From contig JARIDM010000148.1 of assembly GCA_029263945.1 (NCBI GenBank), forward strand, positions 1 through 14,518: DNA of 14,518 bases. The letters are read 5' to 3'. The notes beneath the pieces are model-generated. The model searched no databases. It was not told the DNA's origin and saw only the letters and a list, made by a program, of their open reading frames with translations. The translations under genes and the position numbers were made by a program. Source of the stretch: Sporosarcina sp. (GTDB lineage: Bacteria > Bacillota > Bacilli > Bacillales_A > Planococcaceae). This document shows, one piece after another, positions 1-7,296 of the stretch (the stretch's first letter is position 1; the number at the start of each line of letters is the position of its first letter).

Positions 1-1
1 T

Positions 2-475
2 TGGAAAGGAGATCCTTCCAAGTTATTCCCGGAGAATTCAAAGTTTTCTTCTAGCGTGGTATCCGGTGCGCTATTCAATGCAGACAGTGCAGCACCGAGT
101 GCCGTAACAGCTACCTTAAATGGTTCAACTATCTCTTGGGGATCTTCAGCCTCGAATGATGTAATTGGCTATTATATTTATCAGAACGGTTCAAAAGTGG
201 GTACCATTCGAGATGGACAAGCACATAGTTTCCCTATCTCAAATGGCTCATATTCTGTAAGAGCAGTGGATATTACCGGTTTATTATCAGCCCCTTCAAA
301 TGTAATTACGAAGGAGGAAGAAGTTGAGGAGGAAGTTACAACTCCAGAAACAGAAAAACCAGAAGTGAAACCAGAAGAAAAACCACCTGCCGATAATAAG
401 CCACCCAAAGAAGAGGATAACAAAAACCCTGTTCCTGATAAAGACAAGGATAAAGACAAAGGTGAAGGCGAATAA
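2..475 (+). CDS. 3' end of a secreted wall protein, probably a class A penicillin-binding protein (partial)
   Basis: The reading frame is open from base 2, so the GTG at 56 is almost certainly internal and the gene starts outside the window. About 157 residues are visible. Residues roughly 35-105 resemble a fibronectin type III module: alternating beta-strand pattern with ISW, GYYIYQNG and YSVRAVD, ending SAPSNVIT. The last ~50 residues are a Glu/Pro/Lys/Asp-rich low-complexity tail ending KDKDKDKGEGE, without LPXTG or a membrane anchor. Class A penicillin-binding proteins of Bacillales often carry such FnIII modules and charged C-terminal tails after the transpeptidase domain, and a PBP gene near acsA would fit, but no catalytic motif lies in the window. 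The PBP assignment is therefore inference from tail architecture and location; another extracellular enzyme with an FnIII tail is possible. The gene ends at a shared terminator facing acsA. Confidence 0.6.
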   Translation, partial: WKGDPSKLFPENSKFSSSVVSGALFNADSAAPSAVTATLNGSTISWGSSASNDVIGYYIYQNGSKVGTIRDGQAHSFPISNGSYSVRAVDITGLLSAPSNVITKEEEVEEEVTTPETEKPEVKPEEKPPADNKPPKEEDNKNPVPDKDKDKDKGEGE

Positions 476-476
476 C

Positions 477-515
477 AAAAAGCTTGTTTCCATTAACACG
501 GAAACAAGCTTTTTT
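477..515. terminator. Bidirectional terminator shared by the PBP-like gene and acsA
   Basis: A perfect 15-bp inverted repeat (477-491 pairs with 500-514) with an 8-base loop has an A-run on one side and a T-run on the other, so it can act as an intrinsic terminator in both directions. It begins one base after the stop of the upstream gene and ends just before the acsA stop codon (517-519 on the minus strand). Confidence 0.9.
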
Positions 516-516
516 G

Positions 517-2235
517 TTAATCTTCAATCGTTGATAAATCACCTGCTGGTAAATCTAACTCCCATGCTTTAAGCACGCGGCGCATAATCTTACCACTACG
601 TGTTTTCGGCAATTTATCCTTAAATTCTATTTCTCTTGGAGATGCATGTGCAGCTAAACCTTTTTTTACAAATCGTTGAATATCTTCTTTTAAAGCTTCA
701 GACGGTTCGTATCCTTCGTGGAGCGCAATAAACGCCTTAATGATTTCTCCCCGTACTGGATCTGGTTTTCCAATGACGCCAGCTTCTACAACGGCTTCAT
801 GTTCAAGTAGTTTACTTTCCACTTCAAATGGACCCACTCGTTCACCGCTCGTCATAATCACATCATCTACACGTCCTTGGAACCAGAAGTATCCTTCCTC
901 ATCCATATAAGCAGAATCACCCGAGATATACCATTCATCATTGATAAAGTAAGTCTCATAGAGTTCTTCTCTATTCCAAATTGTTCTCATCATTGCTGGC
1001 CAGCCTTTTTTAATCGCAAGATTGCCCATTTCATTTGGCGGCAAAACATTCCCTTGGTGATCAATGATAGCTGCTTCAATACCTGGAACCGCTTTCCCCA
1101 TAGAGCCAAGCTTAATAGGCAAACAGTTGAAGTTACAAATCGTGTGTGCACCCGTTTCTGTCATCCACCAAGTATCATGAATTCTTAAGTTAAATGAATC
1201 TATTCCCCACCGAACAACTTCAGGATTAAGAGGTTCTCCTACTGAAAGGATATGGCGCAAAGAAGAGAAATCGAATTTTTCTAGCAGACTATCCCCAGCA
1301 CCCATTAACATACGAAACGCAGTAGGTGCACTGTACCAAACGGTCACACTGTATTCTTCAATCGCCCCATACCAGGCTTCGGGAGAAAAGCGCCCCCCCA
1401 ACACTAGCGTCGTAGCACCCGCGAGCATAGGACCTAAAATACCATAGACTGTACCCGTTACCCATCCAGGGTCCGCTGTACACCAGTAGATATCTTCATC
1501 TGTTAAGTCAAGCACCCAACGTGTGGTTTGAAGTTGTTGTACCATTGCTTCTTGAACAAGGACAACTCCCTTCGGTTTACCTGTCGAACCAGATGTATAG
1601 TGTAGAAGTGTTGGGTCCTCTTTCGTCATCCATTCAACGTTAAATCGAGTAGATGCTTTTGCAGCATGTGCATTAAAATCAACTACTTTATCATTTTCTT
1701 CAATATCTTCTCCAACAAGAAAAATCGTTTCTAATTTTGGTAATTTATCAATTGGAATGCGAGTCATTAATTCTGGCGTTGTCACAATCGCCTTCGCTTC
1801 ACTATCGTGTAATCTATCATAAATTGCTTCTTCCATAAATGCTTCAAACAACGGCCCTACTATAACACCCATTTTAAATGCACCAAGTAAAGAAAAGTAG
1901 AGTTCTGGCGAACGAGGCATAAACACAAATAGCCTGTCCCCTTTTGTTAAAGTTGAATGATTTTGTAAAACATTTGCTGCTTGGTTCGTTAACTTTTTCA
2001 TATCATGAAAGGTATAAGTTTCTTTGCGTTCCCCTTCTTTAAAATAGAGCGCAACTTTATTCTTACGAGAAGACTCCGCATGACGGTCGATTGCTTCATA
2101 AGCAACGTTTACTTTACCACTCTCATACCAACTAAATTCTTTCTCTGCTTCTGCCCAACTAAAATTGGCAGCAGTCTCATCATAATCTTTCAATTGATAG
2201 TTTCCTTTAATAACTGGCAACGTTTCTACTTTCAT
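517..2235 (-). CDS. acsA: Acetyl-coenzyme A synthetase (AMP-forming)
   Basis: Cytoplasmic enzyme converting acetate, ATP and CoA to acetyl-CoA via acetyl-AMP, used for acetate re-uptake and overflow-metabolism recovery. The 572-residue product has the same length as B. subtilis AcsA. Motifs of the ANL adenylate-forming superfamily are in order: phosphate-binding loop YTSGSTGKPKG (213-223), the WWMTETG segment (356-362), the YISGD motif (436-440), the hinge region FQGRVDD (452-458), and the C-terminal PKTRSGKIMRR (543-553), whose K549 is the catalytic lysine acetylated by AcuA in B. subtilis. The ATG start is preceded by GAAAGGATG at good spacing. It is divergent from acuABC, whose products control its acetylation, and convergent with the PBP-like gene. 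No truncation is visible. Confidence 0.98.
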   Translation of the reverse strand: MKVETLPVIKGNYQLKDYDETAANFSWAEAEKEFSWYESGKVNVAYEAIDRHAESSRKNKVALYFKEGERKETYTFHDMKKLTNQAANVLQNHSTLTKGDRLFVFMPRSPELYFSLLGAFKMGVIVGPLFEAFMEEAIYDRLHDSEAKAIVTTPELMTRIPIDKLPKLETIFLVGEDIEENDKVVDFNAHAAKASTRFNVEWMTKEDPTLLHYTSGSTGKPKGVVLVQEAMVQQLQTTRWVLDLTDEDIYWCTADPGWVTGTVYGILGPMLAGATTLVLGGRFSPEAWYGAIEEYSVTVWYSAPTAFRMLMGAGDSLLEKFDFSSLRHILSVGEPLNPEVVRWGIDSFNLRIHDTWWMTETGAHTICNFNCLPIKLGSMGKAVPGIEAAIIDHQGNVLPPNEMGNLAIKKGWPAMMRTIWNREELYETYFINDEWYISGDSAYMDEEGYFWFQGRVDDVIMTSGERVGPFEVESKLLEHEAVVEAGVIGKPDPVRGEIIKAFIALHEGYEPSEALKEDIQRFVKKGLAAHASPREIEFKDKLPKTRSGKIMRRVLKAWELDLPAGDLSTIED

Positions 2236-2275
2236 CTATCTCATCCTTTCAATAACTTTACACTGTTAATTCTAC

Positions 2276-2281
2276 ATTATA
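2276..2281 (-). promoter_or_regulatory. Candidate acsA -10 element
   Basis: On the minus strand, a perfect TATAAT lies about 40 bases before the acsA start codon in the 174-bp acsA/acuA divergent region. No good -35 is found at 16-18 bp, so an activator-dependent or weak promoter is possible. A clear catabolite-responsive element was not found here, although B. subtilis acsA and acuABC are under CcpA control. Confidence 0.35.
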
Positions 2282-2409
2282 TTGACCGAAATGTGTAAAT
2301 AATTTGTCACTTTCATCATTTTCCATACATTAAGCTGAATTTAAGCCATATAAATCACATTTTAGTGTATACTATTATCAGAGTTATTGATAAACAAGGC
2401 GGTGTTGTA

Positions 2410-3042
2410 ATGGACCATGTAAAAACATATAACGCAATGGAAATTAAACATAAAAACGGCGACATTATCGTGGAAGGGCCTATTCACGCAGACCAACTAG
2501 CAACGTTAGATTTCCATGAGGATTTAGTTGCTTTTAGACCTCATGCCCAGCAACATAAAGCACTAATAGAAATCGCCGGCCTTCCAGAAGGTCGAATTAT
2601 TATCGTACGAGAGTTAAATGAAATTGTTGGCTACGTGACCTATGTCTATCCTGATCCGTTAGAACGTTGGTCAGAAGGAAACATTCCTAATTTAATAGAA
2701 TTAGGTGCAATTGAGGTCATCCCTAAATTTCGTGGTGGTGGCGTTGGAAAAGCATTATTAAAAGTATCAATGATGGATGATGCAATGAATGATTATATTG
2801 TAATTACGACTGAATACTATTGGCATTGGGATTTAAAAGGAACAGGATTAAATGTTTGGGAATATAGAAAAGTAATGGAAAAAATGATGAACGCTGGTGA
2901 TCTTGAATATTTTGCAACAGATGATCCTGAAATTAGTTCTCACCCTGCGAATTGCTTAATGGCAAGAATCGGAAAGAGAATTAAACCAGAAACGATTCAA
3001 CAATTTGACAACTTAAGATTTCAAAGTAGATTTATGTATTAA
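2410..3042 (+). CDS. acuA: Protein acetyltransferase AcuA acting on acetyl-CoA synthetase
   Basis: GNAT-family acetyltransferase which, in B. subtilis, acetylates the catalytic lysine of AcsA and switches it off. From the ATG at 2410 the product is 210 residues, the B. subtilis length, beginning MDHVKTYNAMEI; an in-frame ATG at 2365 would add 15 residues with no family counterpart. The chosen start has a near-consensus AAGGCGGTG Shine-Dalgarno. The acetyl-CoA-binding motif A is visible as ELGAIEVIPKFRGGGVGKALL around residues 102-122. The strongly conserved stretches YPDPLERWSEGN, TTEYYWHWDLKG and DPEISSHPANCLMARIGKR match the family. First gene of acuABC, divergent from its target gene acsA, with acuB starting 20 bases downstream. 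Confidence 0.97.
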   Translation: MDHVKTYNAMEIKHKNGDIIVEGPIHADQLATLDFHEDLVAFRPHAQQHKALIEIAGLPEGRIIIVRELNEIVGYVTYVYPDPLERWSEGNIPNLIELGAIEVIPKFRGGGVGKALLKVSMMDDAMNDYIVITTEYYWHWDLKGTGLNVWEYRKVMEKMMNAGDLEYFATDDPEISSHPANCLMARIGKRIKPETIQQFDNLRFQSRFMY

Positions 3043-3062
3043 CGAGAAGGTAGGTATGTAAA

Positions 3063-3710
3063 ATGTTAATCGAAGAAATTATGACAAAAGAAGTTTTAAC
3101 CTTAACTCCTACAAACACAGTTGCGGAAGCAATCGAACTCATGCGTTCAACCAAAATACGACATGTCCCTATCGTGAATAATGATGCGACTGTTGTTGGC
3201 ATTGTGACAGACAGAGATTTAAAAGGGGTCATTCCATCGACATTGACCACAGAACAAGACAATCGTATCTTCTCAACTGAACTCTCTGTCATTATGACCA
3301 AAAATCCAATTGTTTGTCACCCAATGGATTTCGTTGAAGAATCTGCTGTTATTTTTTATGACAATCAAATTGGCTCTTTGCCAATCGTCTCTAATGGTAA
3401 GCTTGTAGGCATCGTAACAGAAACCGATATGCTCTATAACTATATTGAACTTACTGGCGCACATCAGCCGGGTTCGCAAATAGAGGTTCGCGTTCCAAAT
3501 GTTCCTGGCATTCTATACGAGGTTTCTAAAGTGTTCAATGAATTTCAAATAAACGTTTTGAGTGTGCTCGTTTATCCAGATAAAGTGAACATCGAATCTA
3601 AAATTCTCGTCATTCGTATGAAAACAATGAATCCACTCAATGTCATTCAAGGACTTGAGGCAGAAGGATTTGAAGTCTTATGGCCAAACGTACCGGGAAT
3701 CGATCTATGA
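3063..3710 (+). CDS. acuB: Acetoin utilisation protein AcuB, CBS-CBS-ACT sensor
   Basis: A 215-residue cytoplasmic protein with two tandem CBS domains (about 4-58 and 75-130), each showing the MT.....l.p...v.EA and GIVT(D/E) signatures, then an ACT domain (about 139-209, starting IEVRVPNVPGILYEVSKVF). CBS pairs usually bind adenine nucleotides and ACT domains small ligands such as amino acids, so a metabolite-sensing role beside AcuA/AcuC is plausible, but its biochemical function is not established. Shine-Dalgarno GAAGGTAGG precedes the ATG. It sits between acuA and acuC, and its TGA overlaps the acuC start as ATGA, pointing to translational coupling. Confidence 0.95.
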   Translation: MLIEEIMTKEVLTLTPTNTVAEAIELMRSTKIRHVPIVNNDATVVGIVTDRDLKGVIPSTLTTEQDNRIFSTELSVIMTKNPIVCHPMDFVEESAVIFYDNQIGSLPIVSNGKLVGIVTETDMLYNYIELTGAHQPGSQIEVRVPNVPGILYEVSKVFNEFQINVLSVLVYPDKVNIESKILVIRMKTMNPLNVIQGLEAEGFEVLWPNVPGIDL

Positions 3711-4864
3711 AAAAAGATGCTGTTTTCATTTATTCAGAGGACCAACTAAACTACTCTTTTTCTGATGATCACCCTTTTAACCAAAAAAGAATTGTCCTGA
3801 CAATTGACTTGTTAAAGAAAATGAATGCCATTCAAGACTCCGACATTATCGCACCTCGAATTGCGACAGATGAAGAACTCCTATTGGCACATGATGCTAA
3901 ACTTATTGATGCTGTCAAAAAAGCGGGACGTGGAGAAATAGACGATTCGACCGCTACCTTATTCGGAATCGGTACCGAAGACACACCCGTTTTTCCAAAC
4001 ATGCACGAAGCGAGCGCTATGCTAGTCGGAGGGACATTAACAGCAGTTGATGAAGTCATGAGTGGTCGTGCTCGTTACGCATTAAACCTTGGGGGTGGAC
4101 TTCATCACGGCTTTAAAAACCGGGCTTCTGGATTTTGCGTATACAACGATAGTTCGGTAGCGATTAAATACCTGCAAAAAAAATATGGTGCTCGCGTTTT
4201 ATATGTAGATACTGATGCACATCATGGAGACGGCGTGCAGTGGTCATTTTATGATGATTCTGAAGCATGTACGTTATCTATTCATGAGACCGGACGCTAT
4301 CTTTTCCCAGGTACAGGTAAAGTTACTGAGCGAGGGAACGGACCAGGTTACGGTACTTCATTTAATTTTCCAATCGATGCTTTTACTGAGGACGAGTCCT
4401 TTATCGAAATCTACCGTACCGCAATGAAAGAAGTGACTGAATTTTTCAAACCCGATGTGATTTTAACGCAAAATGGAGCGGATGCGCATTATTTTGATCC
4501 ACTTACGCACCTATACGGTTCGATGGACATCTATAAAGAAATCCCAAAAGTGGCAAGAGAAATCGCAAATGAATATTGCGACGGACGTTGGATAGCAGTT
4601 GGAGGCGGTGGCTATGATATATGGCGTGTCGTGCCACGTGCTTGGGCACATCTTTGGATCGCTATGAAAGAGGATAGTGTTCCTACTGGCCCTCTTCCAG
4701 CCGAATGGTTGGAAAGGTGGCAAAAAGAAGCACCTATTCCGCTCATACCAACATGGGAGGATCCAGAACCACTCTATAAACCTATCCCAAGAAAACAAGA
4801 AATTGAAGAAAAAAACAAACAAATGCTAGATCAGGCATTGCATACATTGCGTAACCCTACTTAG
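3707..4864 (+). CDS. acuC: AcuC, class I HDAC-like lysine deacetylase
   Basis: Zinc-dependent deacetylase of the arginase/histone-deacetylase fold which, in B. subtilis, removes the acetyl group placed on AcsA by AcuA and restores its activity. From the ATG at 3707 it is 385 residues. Active-site residues are in place: the HH pair in GLHHGF (133-134), zinc ligands D170 and H172 in DTDAHHGDG, zinc ligand D264 in NGADAHYFDPLTHL, and the catalytic-tyrosine motif GGGGYD (Y303). An in-frame ATG at 3680 would add nine residues lying inside acuB; the family N-terminus (K/RD.VFIYS) and the ATGA overlap with the acuB stop favour 3707. The own ribosome-binding site is weak (GGGA), consistent with coupled translation. 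Confidence 0.96.
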   Translation: MKKDAVFIYSEDQLNYSFSDDHPFNQKRIVLTIDLLKKMNAIQDSDIIAPRIATDEELLLAHDAKLIDAVKKAGRGEIDDSTATLFGIGTEDTPVFPNMHEASAMLVGGTLTAVDEVMSGRARYALNLGGGLHHGFKNRASGFCVYNDSSVAIKYLQKKYGARVLYVDTDAHHGDGVQWSFYDDSEACTLSIHETGRYLFPGTGKVTERGNGPGYGTSFNFPIDAFTEDESFIEIYRTAMKEVTEFFKPDVILTQNGADAHYFDPLTHLYGSMDIYKEIPKVAREIANEYCDGRWIAVGGGGYDIWRVVPRAWAHLWIAMKEDSVPTGPLPAEWLERWQKEAPIPLIPTWEDPEPLYKPIPRKQEIEEKNKQMLDQALHTLRNPT

Positions 4865-4917
4865 CATAAAATCACTATTCTAGAAGAACTTCCCTGCCAA
4901 TTAAGAATTAGCCGAAT

Positions 4918-4964
4918 AAAAAAGACTTCGATTCATCCAAATTGGAGAGCCGAAGTCTTTTTTT
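4918..4964. terminator. Bidirectional terminator shared by acuC and ccpA
   Basis: An outer stem (4918-4930 with 4951-4963, core GACTTCG/CGAAGTC flanked by A6 and T7) encloses a 20-base region that itself contains the small palindrome TCCAAATTGGA (4936-4946). It serves acuABC on the + strand and ccpA on the - strand; the ccpA stop codon (4963-4965) overlaps its edge. Confidence 0.88.
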
Positions 4965-5961
4965 ATTTCACTGAGTCGCGTTGTGCGAAACGGTAGGGTA
5001 GAGATACTTGTTTTTCTTCTATTTCCTCATCATTCATAAGCTTCGTTAGTAACCGCATAGCAACTGCACCTATATCGTAAAGCGGAACGACAACTGAAGT
5101 CAGCTGCGGTCTTACAATTCGTGCAAGATTGGAATGTTCAAAACAAATAATTTCATAATCATCAGGTACGAGATGTCCCTTGTCCCGAATACCATTTAAA
5201 ATACCTACAGCAAGATGATCATTACTAGCAAATATAGCCGTCGGTTTATCAGTGCGTTTCTCAATTTGTTCCCAGCTATCATACGCACTGTCATAAGCGT
5301 CGTCTATTTCTATTACTAAATCTTCAACAACATCAAGTCCAGCTTCTTTTAGTGCACGCTCATATCCGACCTTTTTTTGAAAACGGTTAATATCACGCGT
5401 TAAAGGACCCGTGACAAATGCGATTTTCTGATGTCCGTTTTCAATAAGTTTAGAAACCGCTTCATACGCAGCTTGTTCATAATTAATGTTCACGGTTGCA
5501 AACTTCTTTTCAGTATCAACAGTTGCTGCAAGCACAACTGGTACTGGTGCTCTTAACATTTCTTCTCGAACTTCTTCTGAAACGGAATCACTCATAAAAA
5601 TTAGACCGTCTACTTGTTTGCCGAAATGGTCAACAAGTAACTCAAGTTCACGTTCGGGACGCTCATCAGAGTTTGAAAGAATAATATTATATTCGTACAT
5701 CGTCGCGACATCCGCAATCCCTCGAGATAACTCTCCATATAAACGTGTAGAAATGTCAGGAATAATGACCCCTACAGTTGTTGTCTTTTTACTTGCCAAG
5801 CCTCTTGCTACAGCATTTGGTCGATAAGCTAATCTCTCAATACTTTCTTGTACACGTCTTCTTGTTGTCGGTTTCACATTTTGATTGCCATTCACAACAC
5901 GAGAAACGGTTGCCATGGAGACGTTTGCATCACGTGCAACGTCATAAATTGTAACTGCCAC
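4963..5961 (-). CDS. ccpA: Catabolite control protein A (LacI/GalR family)
   Basis: Global regulator of carbon catabolite repression that binds cre sites as a complex with HPr-Ser46-P. The 332-residue product has the LacI-type helix-turn-helix near residues 4-23 (TIYDVARDANVSMATVSRVV), the hinge helix PNAVARGLASK (48-58), and a periplasmic-binding-like core. Near identity to B. subtilis CcpA in the DNA-binding region and in TVGVIIPDIS, MYEYNIILSNSD, GKQVDGLIFM and YDIGAVAMRLLTKLMN separates it from sugar-specific paralogues. The start is GTG with a strong AAAGGAG 11 bases upstream; the codon before it is CTG and then an in-frame TGA lies within reach, so no longer N-terminus exists. Downstream of aroA as in B. 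subtilis. motPS, which follows ccpA in B. subtilis, is absent. Confidence 0.97.
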   Translation of the reverse strand: MAVTIYDVARDANVSMATVSRVVNGNQNVKPTTRRRVQESIERLAYRPNAVARGLASKKTTTVGVIIPDISTRLYGELSRGIADVATMYEYNIILSNSDERPERELELLVDHFGKQVDGLIFMSDSVSEEVREEMLRAPVPVVLAATVDTEKKFATVNINYEQAAYEAVSKLIENGHQKIAFVTGPLTRDINRFQKKVGYERALKEAGLDVVEDLVIEIDDAYDSAYDSWEQIEKRTDKPTAIFASNDHLAVGILNGIRDKGHLVPDDYEIICFEHSNLARIVRPQLTSVVVPLYDIGAVAMRLLTKLMNDEEIEEKQVSLPYRFAQRDSVK

Positions 5962-5982
5962 CAGGCTTCAATCTCCTTTCAC

Positions 5983-6011
5983 ACAATAACTTAAATTTTA
6001 AAACTATTCAA
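5983..6011 (-). promoter_or_regulatory. Candidate SigA promoter for ccpA
   Basis: On the minus strand TTGAAT (6006-6011) and TATTGT (5983-5988) are separated by exactly 17 bases, just after the aroA terminator and about 20 bases before the GTG. Each hexamer has four of six consensus matches, so this is moderate evidence for separate ccpA transcription in addition to read-through from aroA. Confidence 0.35.
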
Positions 6012-6038
6012 AACGCCGGACCATTAATGGCCCGGCGT
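6010..6038 (-). terminator. Intrinsic terminator after aroA
   Basis: GC-rich hairpin: ACGCCGG (6013-6019) pairs with CCGGCGT (6032-6038), with one A-C mismatch and an inner CCATTAATGG palindrome, followed on the minus strand by only four T. The short T-tract suggests partial termination with some read-through into ccpA. Confidence 0.7.
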
Positions 6039-6051
6039 ACTGTTAATTAAT

Positions 6052-7128
6052 TCAACCGTGAGTTTTCATGAAAGTTAACATTTCTTCATAAAACTCATCA
6101 AATTGGTCGAGGTTCATTTGTTGGGCCGCATCAGAAAGTGCTACTGCGGGATCTGGATGCACTTCTGCCATAACACCATCTGCACCAACTGCGATTGCCG
6201 CTTTTGCAGTTGGAATGAGTAAGTCACGTCTTCCAGTCGAGTGAGTTACATCGACGAACACAGGTAAATGTGTCTCTTGTTTCAATATAGGAACTGCTGA
6301 GATATCGAGCGTATTACGAGTAGCACGCTCGTATGTACGGATTCCTCTTTCACAAAGAATAATTTGATCATTTCCTTGGGACATTATATACTCAGCTGCA
6401 TGGATAAACTCATCTAACGTTGCTGATAATCCACGTTTAAGAAGGACTGGTTTGTTTATAGAACCAACTTCTTTTAATAATTCAAAGTTGTGCATGTTGC
6501 GGGCACCAATTTGAATGACATCGAGATAGTCAAGCGCCTCTTCGAGATGAGACGGTGTAACAATTTCACTAATAACCGCAAGTCCAGTTTCATCTGCAAC
6601 TCTTTTCAAAATTTGTAAGCCTTCTAATCCAAGCCCTTGGAAATCATAAGGAGATGTACGTGGTTTATAAGCACCACCTCGTAGCAACTTTTGTCCTTTT
6701 GCCTTTGCAGCTTGCGCAACTGTCAAAACTTGTTCATAAGATTCAACTGCACAAGGACCAAAAATAAATGACGGTGTACCATCACCAATTGCTTCTCCAT
6801 TTACATTGACGATTGTGTCTTCGGCTTTTCTCTTACGTGAAACGAGGAGTGCCTTGCGCTGATCATCCTCTTGAATTTCAAGTGCAGACATGAAGATTCC
6901 TTTAAAGATTTGTTCCATTACACCATTTGGCAGTGGACCTTTATTGTACTCTTTCAGGGAGTTTAACATTTCCCTTTCGCGAATAGGGTCATATCGATTG
7001 ACACCCTGCTTCTCTTTTACGCGTCCAATTTCTTGAACTAGTTCAGTACGTTCATTAATTAAATCTAAAATCTTTGTGTTCAATTGAGTTACTTCTGCTC
7101 TTAACTCTTCTAAATTAAGGTGTCCCAT
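6052..7128 (-). CDS. aroA: Bifunctional chorismate mutase / 3-deoxy-7-phosphoheptulonate synthase
   Basis: First committed enzyme of the shikimate pathway (DAHP from phosphoenolpyruvate and erythrose 4-phosphate) fused to an N-terminal AroQ-type chorismate mutase; in B. subtilis (aroA, also called aroG) the mutase part mediates feedback inhibition by prephenate/chorismate. The 358-residue length equals B. subtilis AroA. Residues 1-90 form the helical mutase domain with R10, R27, K38, D47 and R50 at spacings matching the AroQ active site. Residues ~105-358 form the synthase barrel with GPCAVES (124-130, metal-binding C126), RGGAYKPRTSPY (150-161), QIGARNM (206-212), CERGIRTYE, DVTHSTGRRD (metal-ligand H305) and MAEVHPDP. 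ATG start after GGGGAGATAGG. Divergent from the FtsA-like gene, followed by ccpA. Not to be confused with E. coli aroA (EPSP synthase). Confidence 0.97.
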   Translation of the reverse strand: MGHLNLEELRAEVTQLNTKILDLINERTELVQEIGRVKEKQGVNRYDPIREREMLNSLKEYNKGPLPNGVMEQIFKGIFMSALEIQEDDQRKALLVSRKRKAEDTIVNVNGEAIGDGTPSFIFGPCAVESYEQVLTVAQAAKAKGQKLLRGGAYKPRTSPYDFQGLGLEGLQILKRVADETGLAVISEIVTPSHLEEALDYLDVIQIGARNMHNFELLKEVGSINKPVLLKRGLSATLDEFIHAAEYIMSQGNDQIILCERGIRTYERATRNTLDISAVPILKQETHLPVFVDVTHSTGRRDLLIPTAKAAIAVGADGVMAEVHPDPAVALSDAAQQMNLDQFDEFYEEMLTFMKTHG

Positions 7129-7207
7129 ATGTTCCTATCTCCCCTCTGCACATATCATTCTCTTTCAGTAGAACGAGAAGTATGTTACATTTTTAGTTAA
7201 TAGACCT

Positions 7208-7236
7208 AGTATAGTGAACTTAATCAGAAAAGTCAC
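7208..7236 (-). promoter_or_regulatory. Candidate SigA promoter for aroA
   Basis: On the minus strand GTGACT (7231-7236) and TATACT (7208-7213) are separated by 17 bases, about 80 bases before the aroA ATG. Matches are four of six and five of six. It is the best-spaced pair in the 168-base aroA/FtsA-like divergent region. No convincing + strand promoter for the FtsA-like gene was found there. Confidence 0.5.
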
Positions 7237-7296
7237 GAGAAATCTTTTTGTTTTCTAATAAATCGATATTCTCTGTCAGAAAGGATGTTGTTACAT

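Noticed and set aside
181..542. Minus-strand frames opposite the PBP-like tail
   Set aside because: Low-complexity complements of the charged tail; they run across the terminator and have no ribosome-binding site.
2302..2316. Possible cre site (minus strand, starting ATGAAAGTG)
   Set aside because: About three mismatches to the CcpA consensus, including loss of the central CG, so it is too weak to annotate.
2365..2409. Longer acuA starting at ATG 2365
   Set aside because: The extra 15 residues have no counterpart in AcuA, and the ATG at 2410 has a near-consensus Shine-Dalgarno and gives the expected 210 residues.
3680..3706. Longer acuC starting at ATG 3680
   Set aside because: It would add nine residues absent from the family; the ATG at 3707 overlaps the acuB stop as ATGA and matches the conserved N-terminus.
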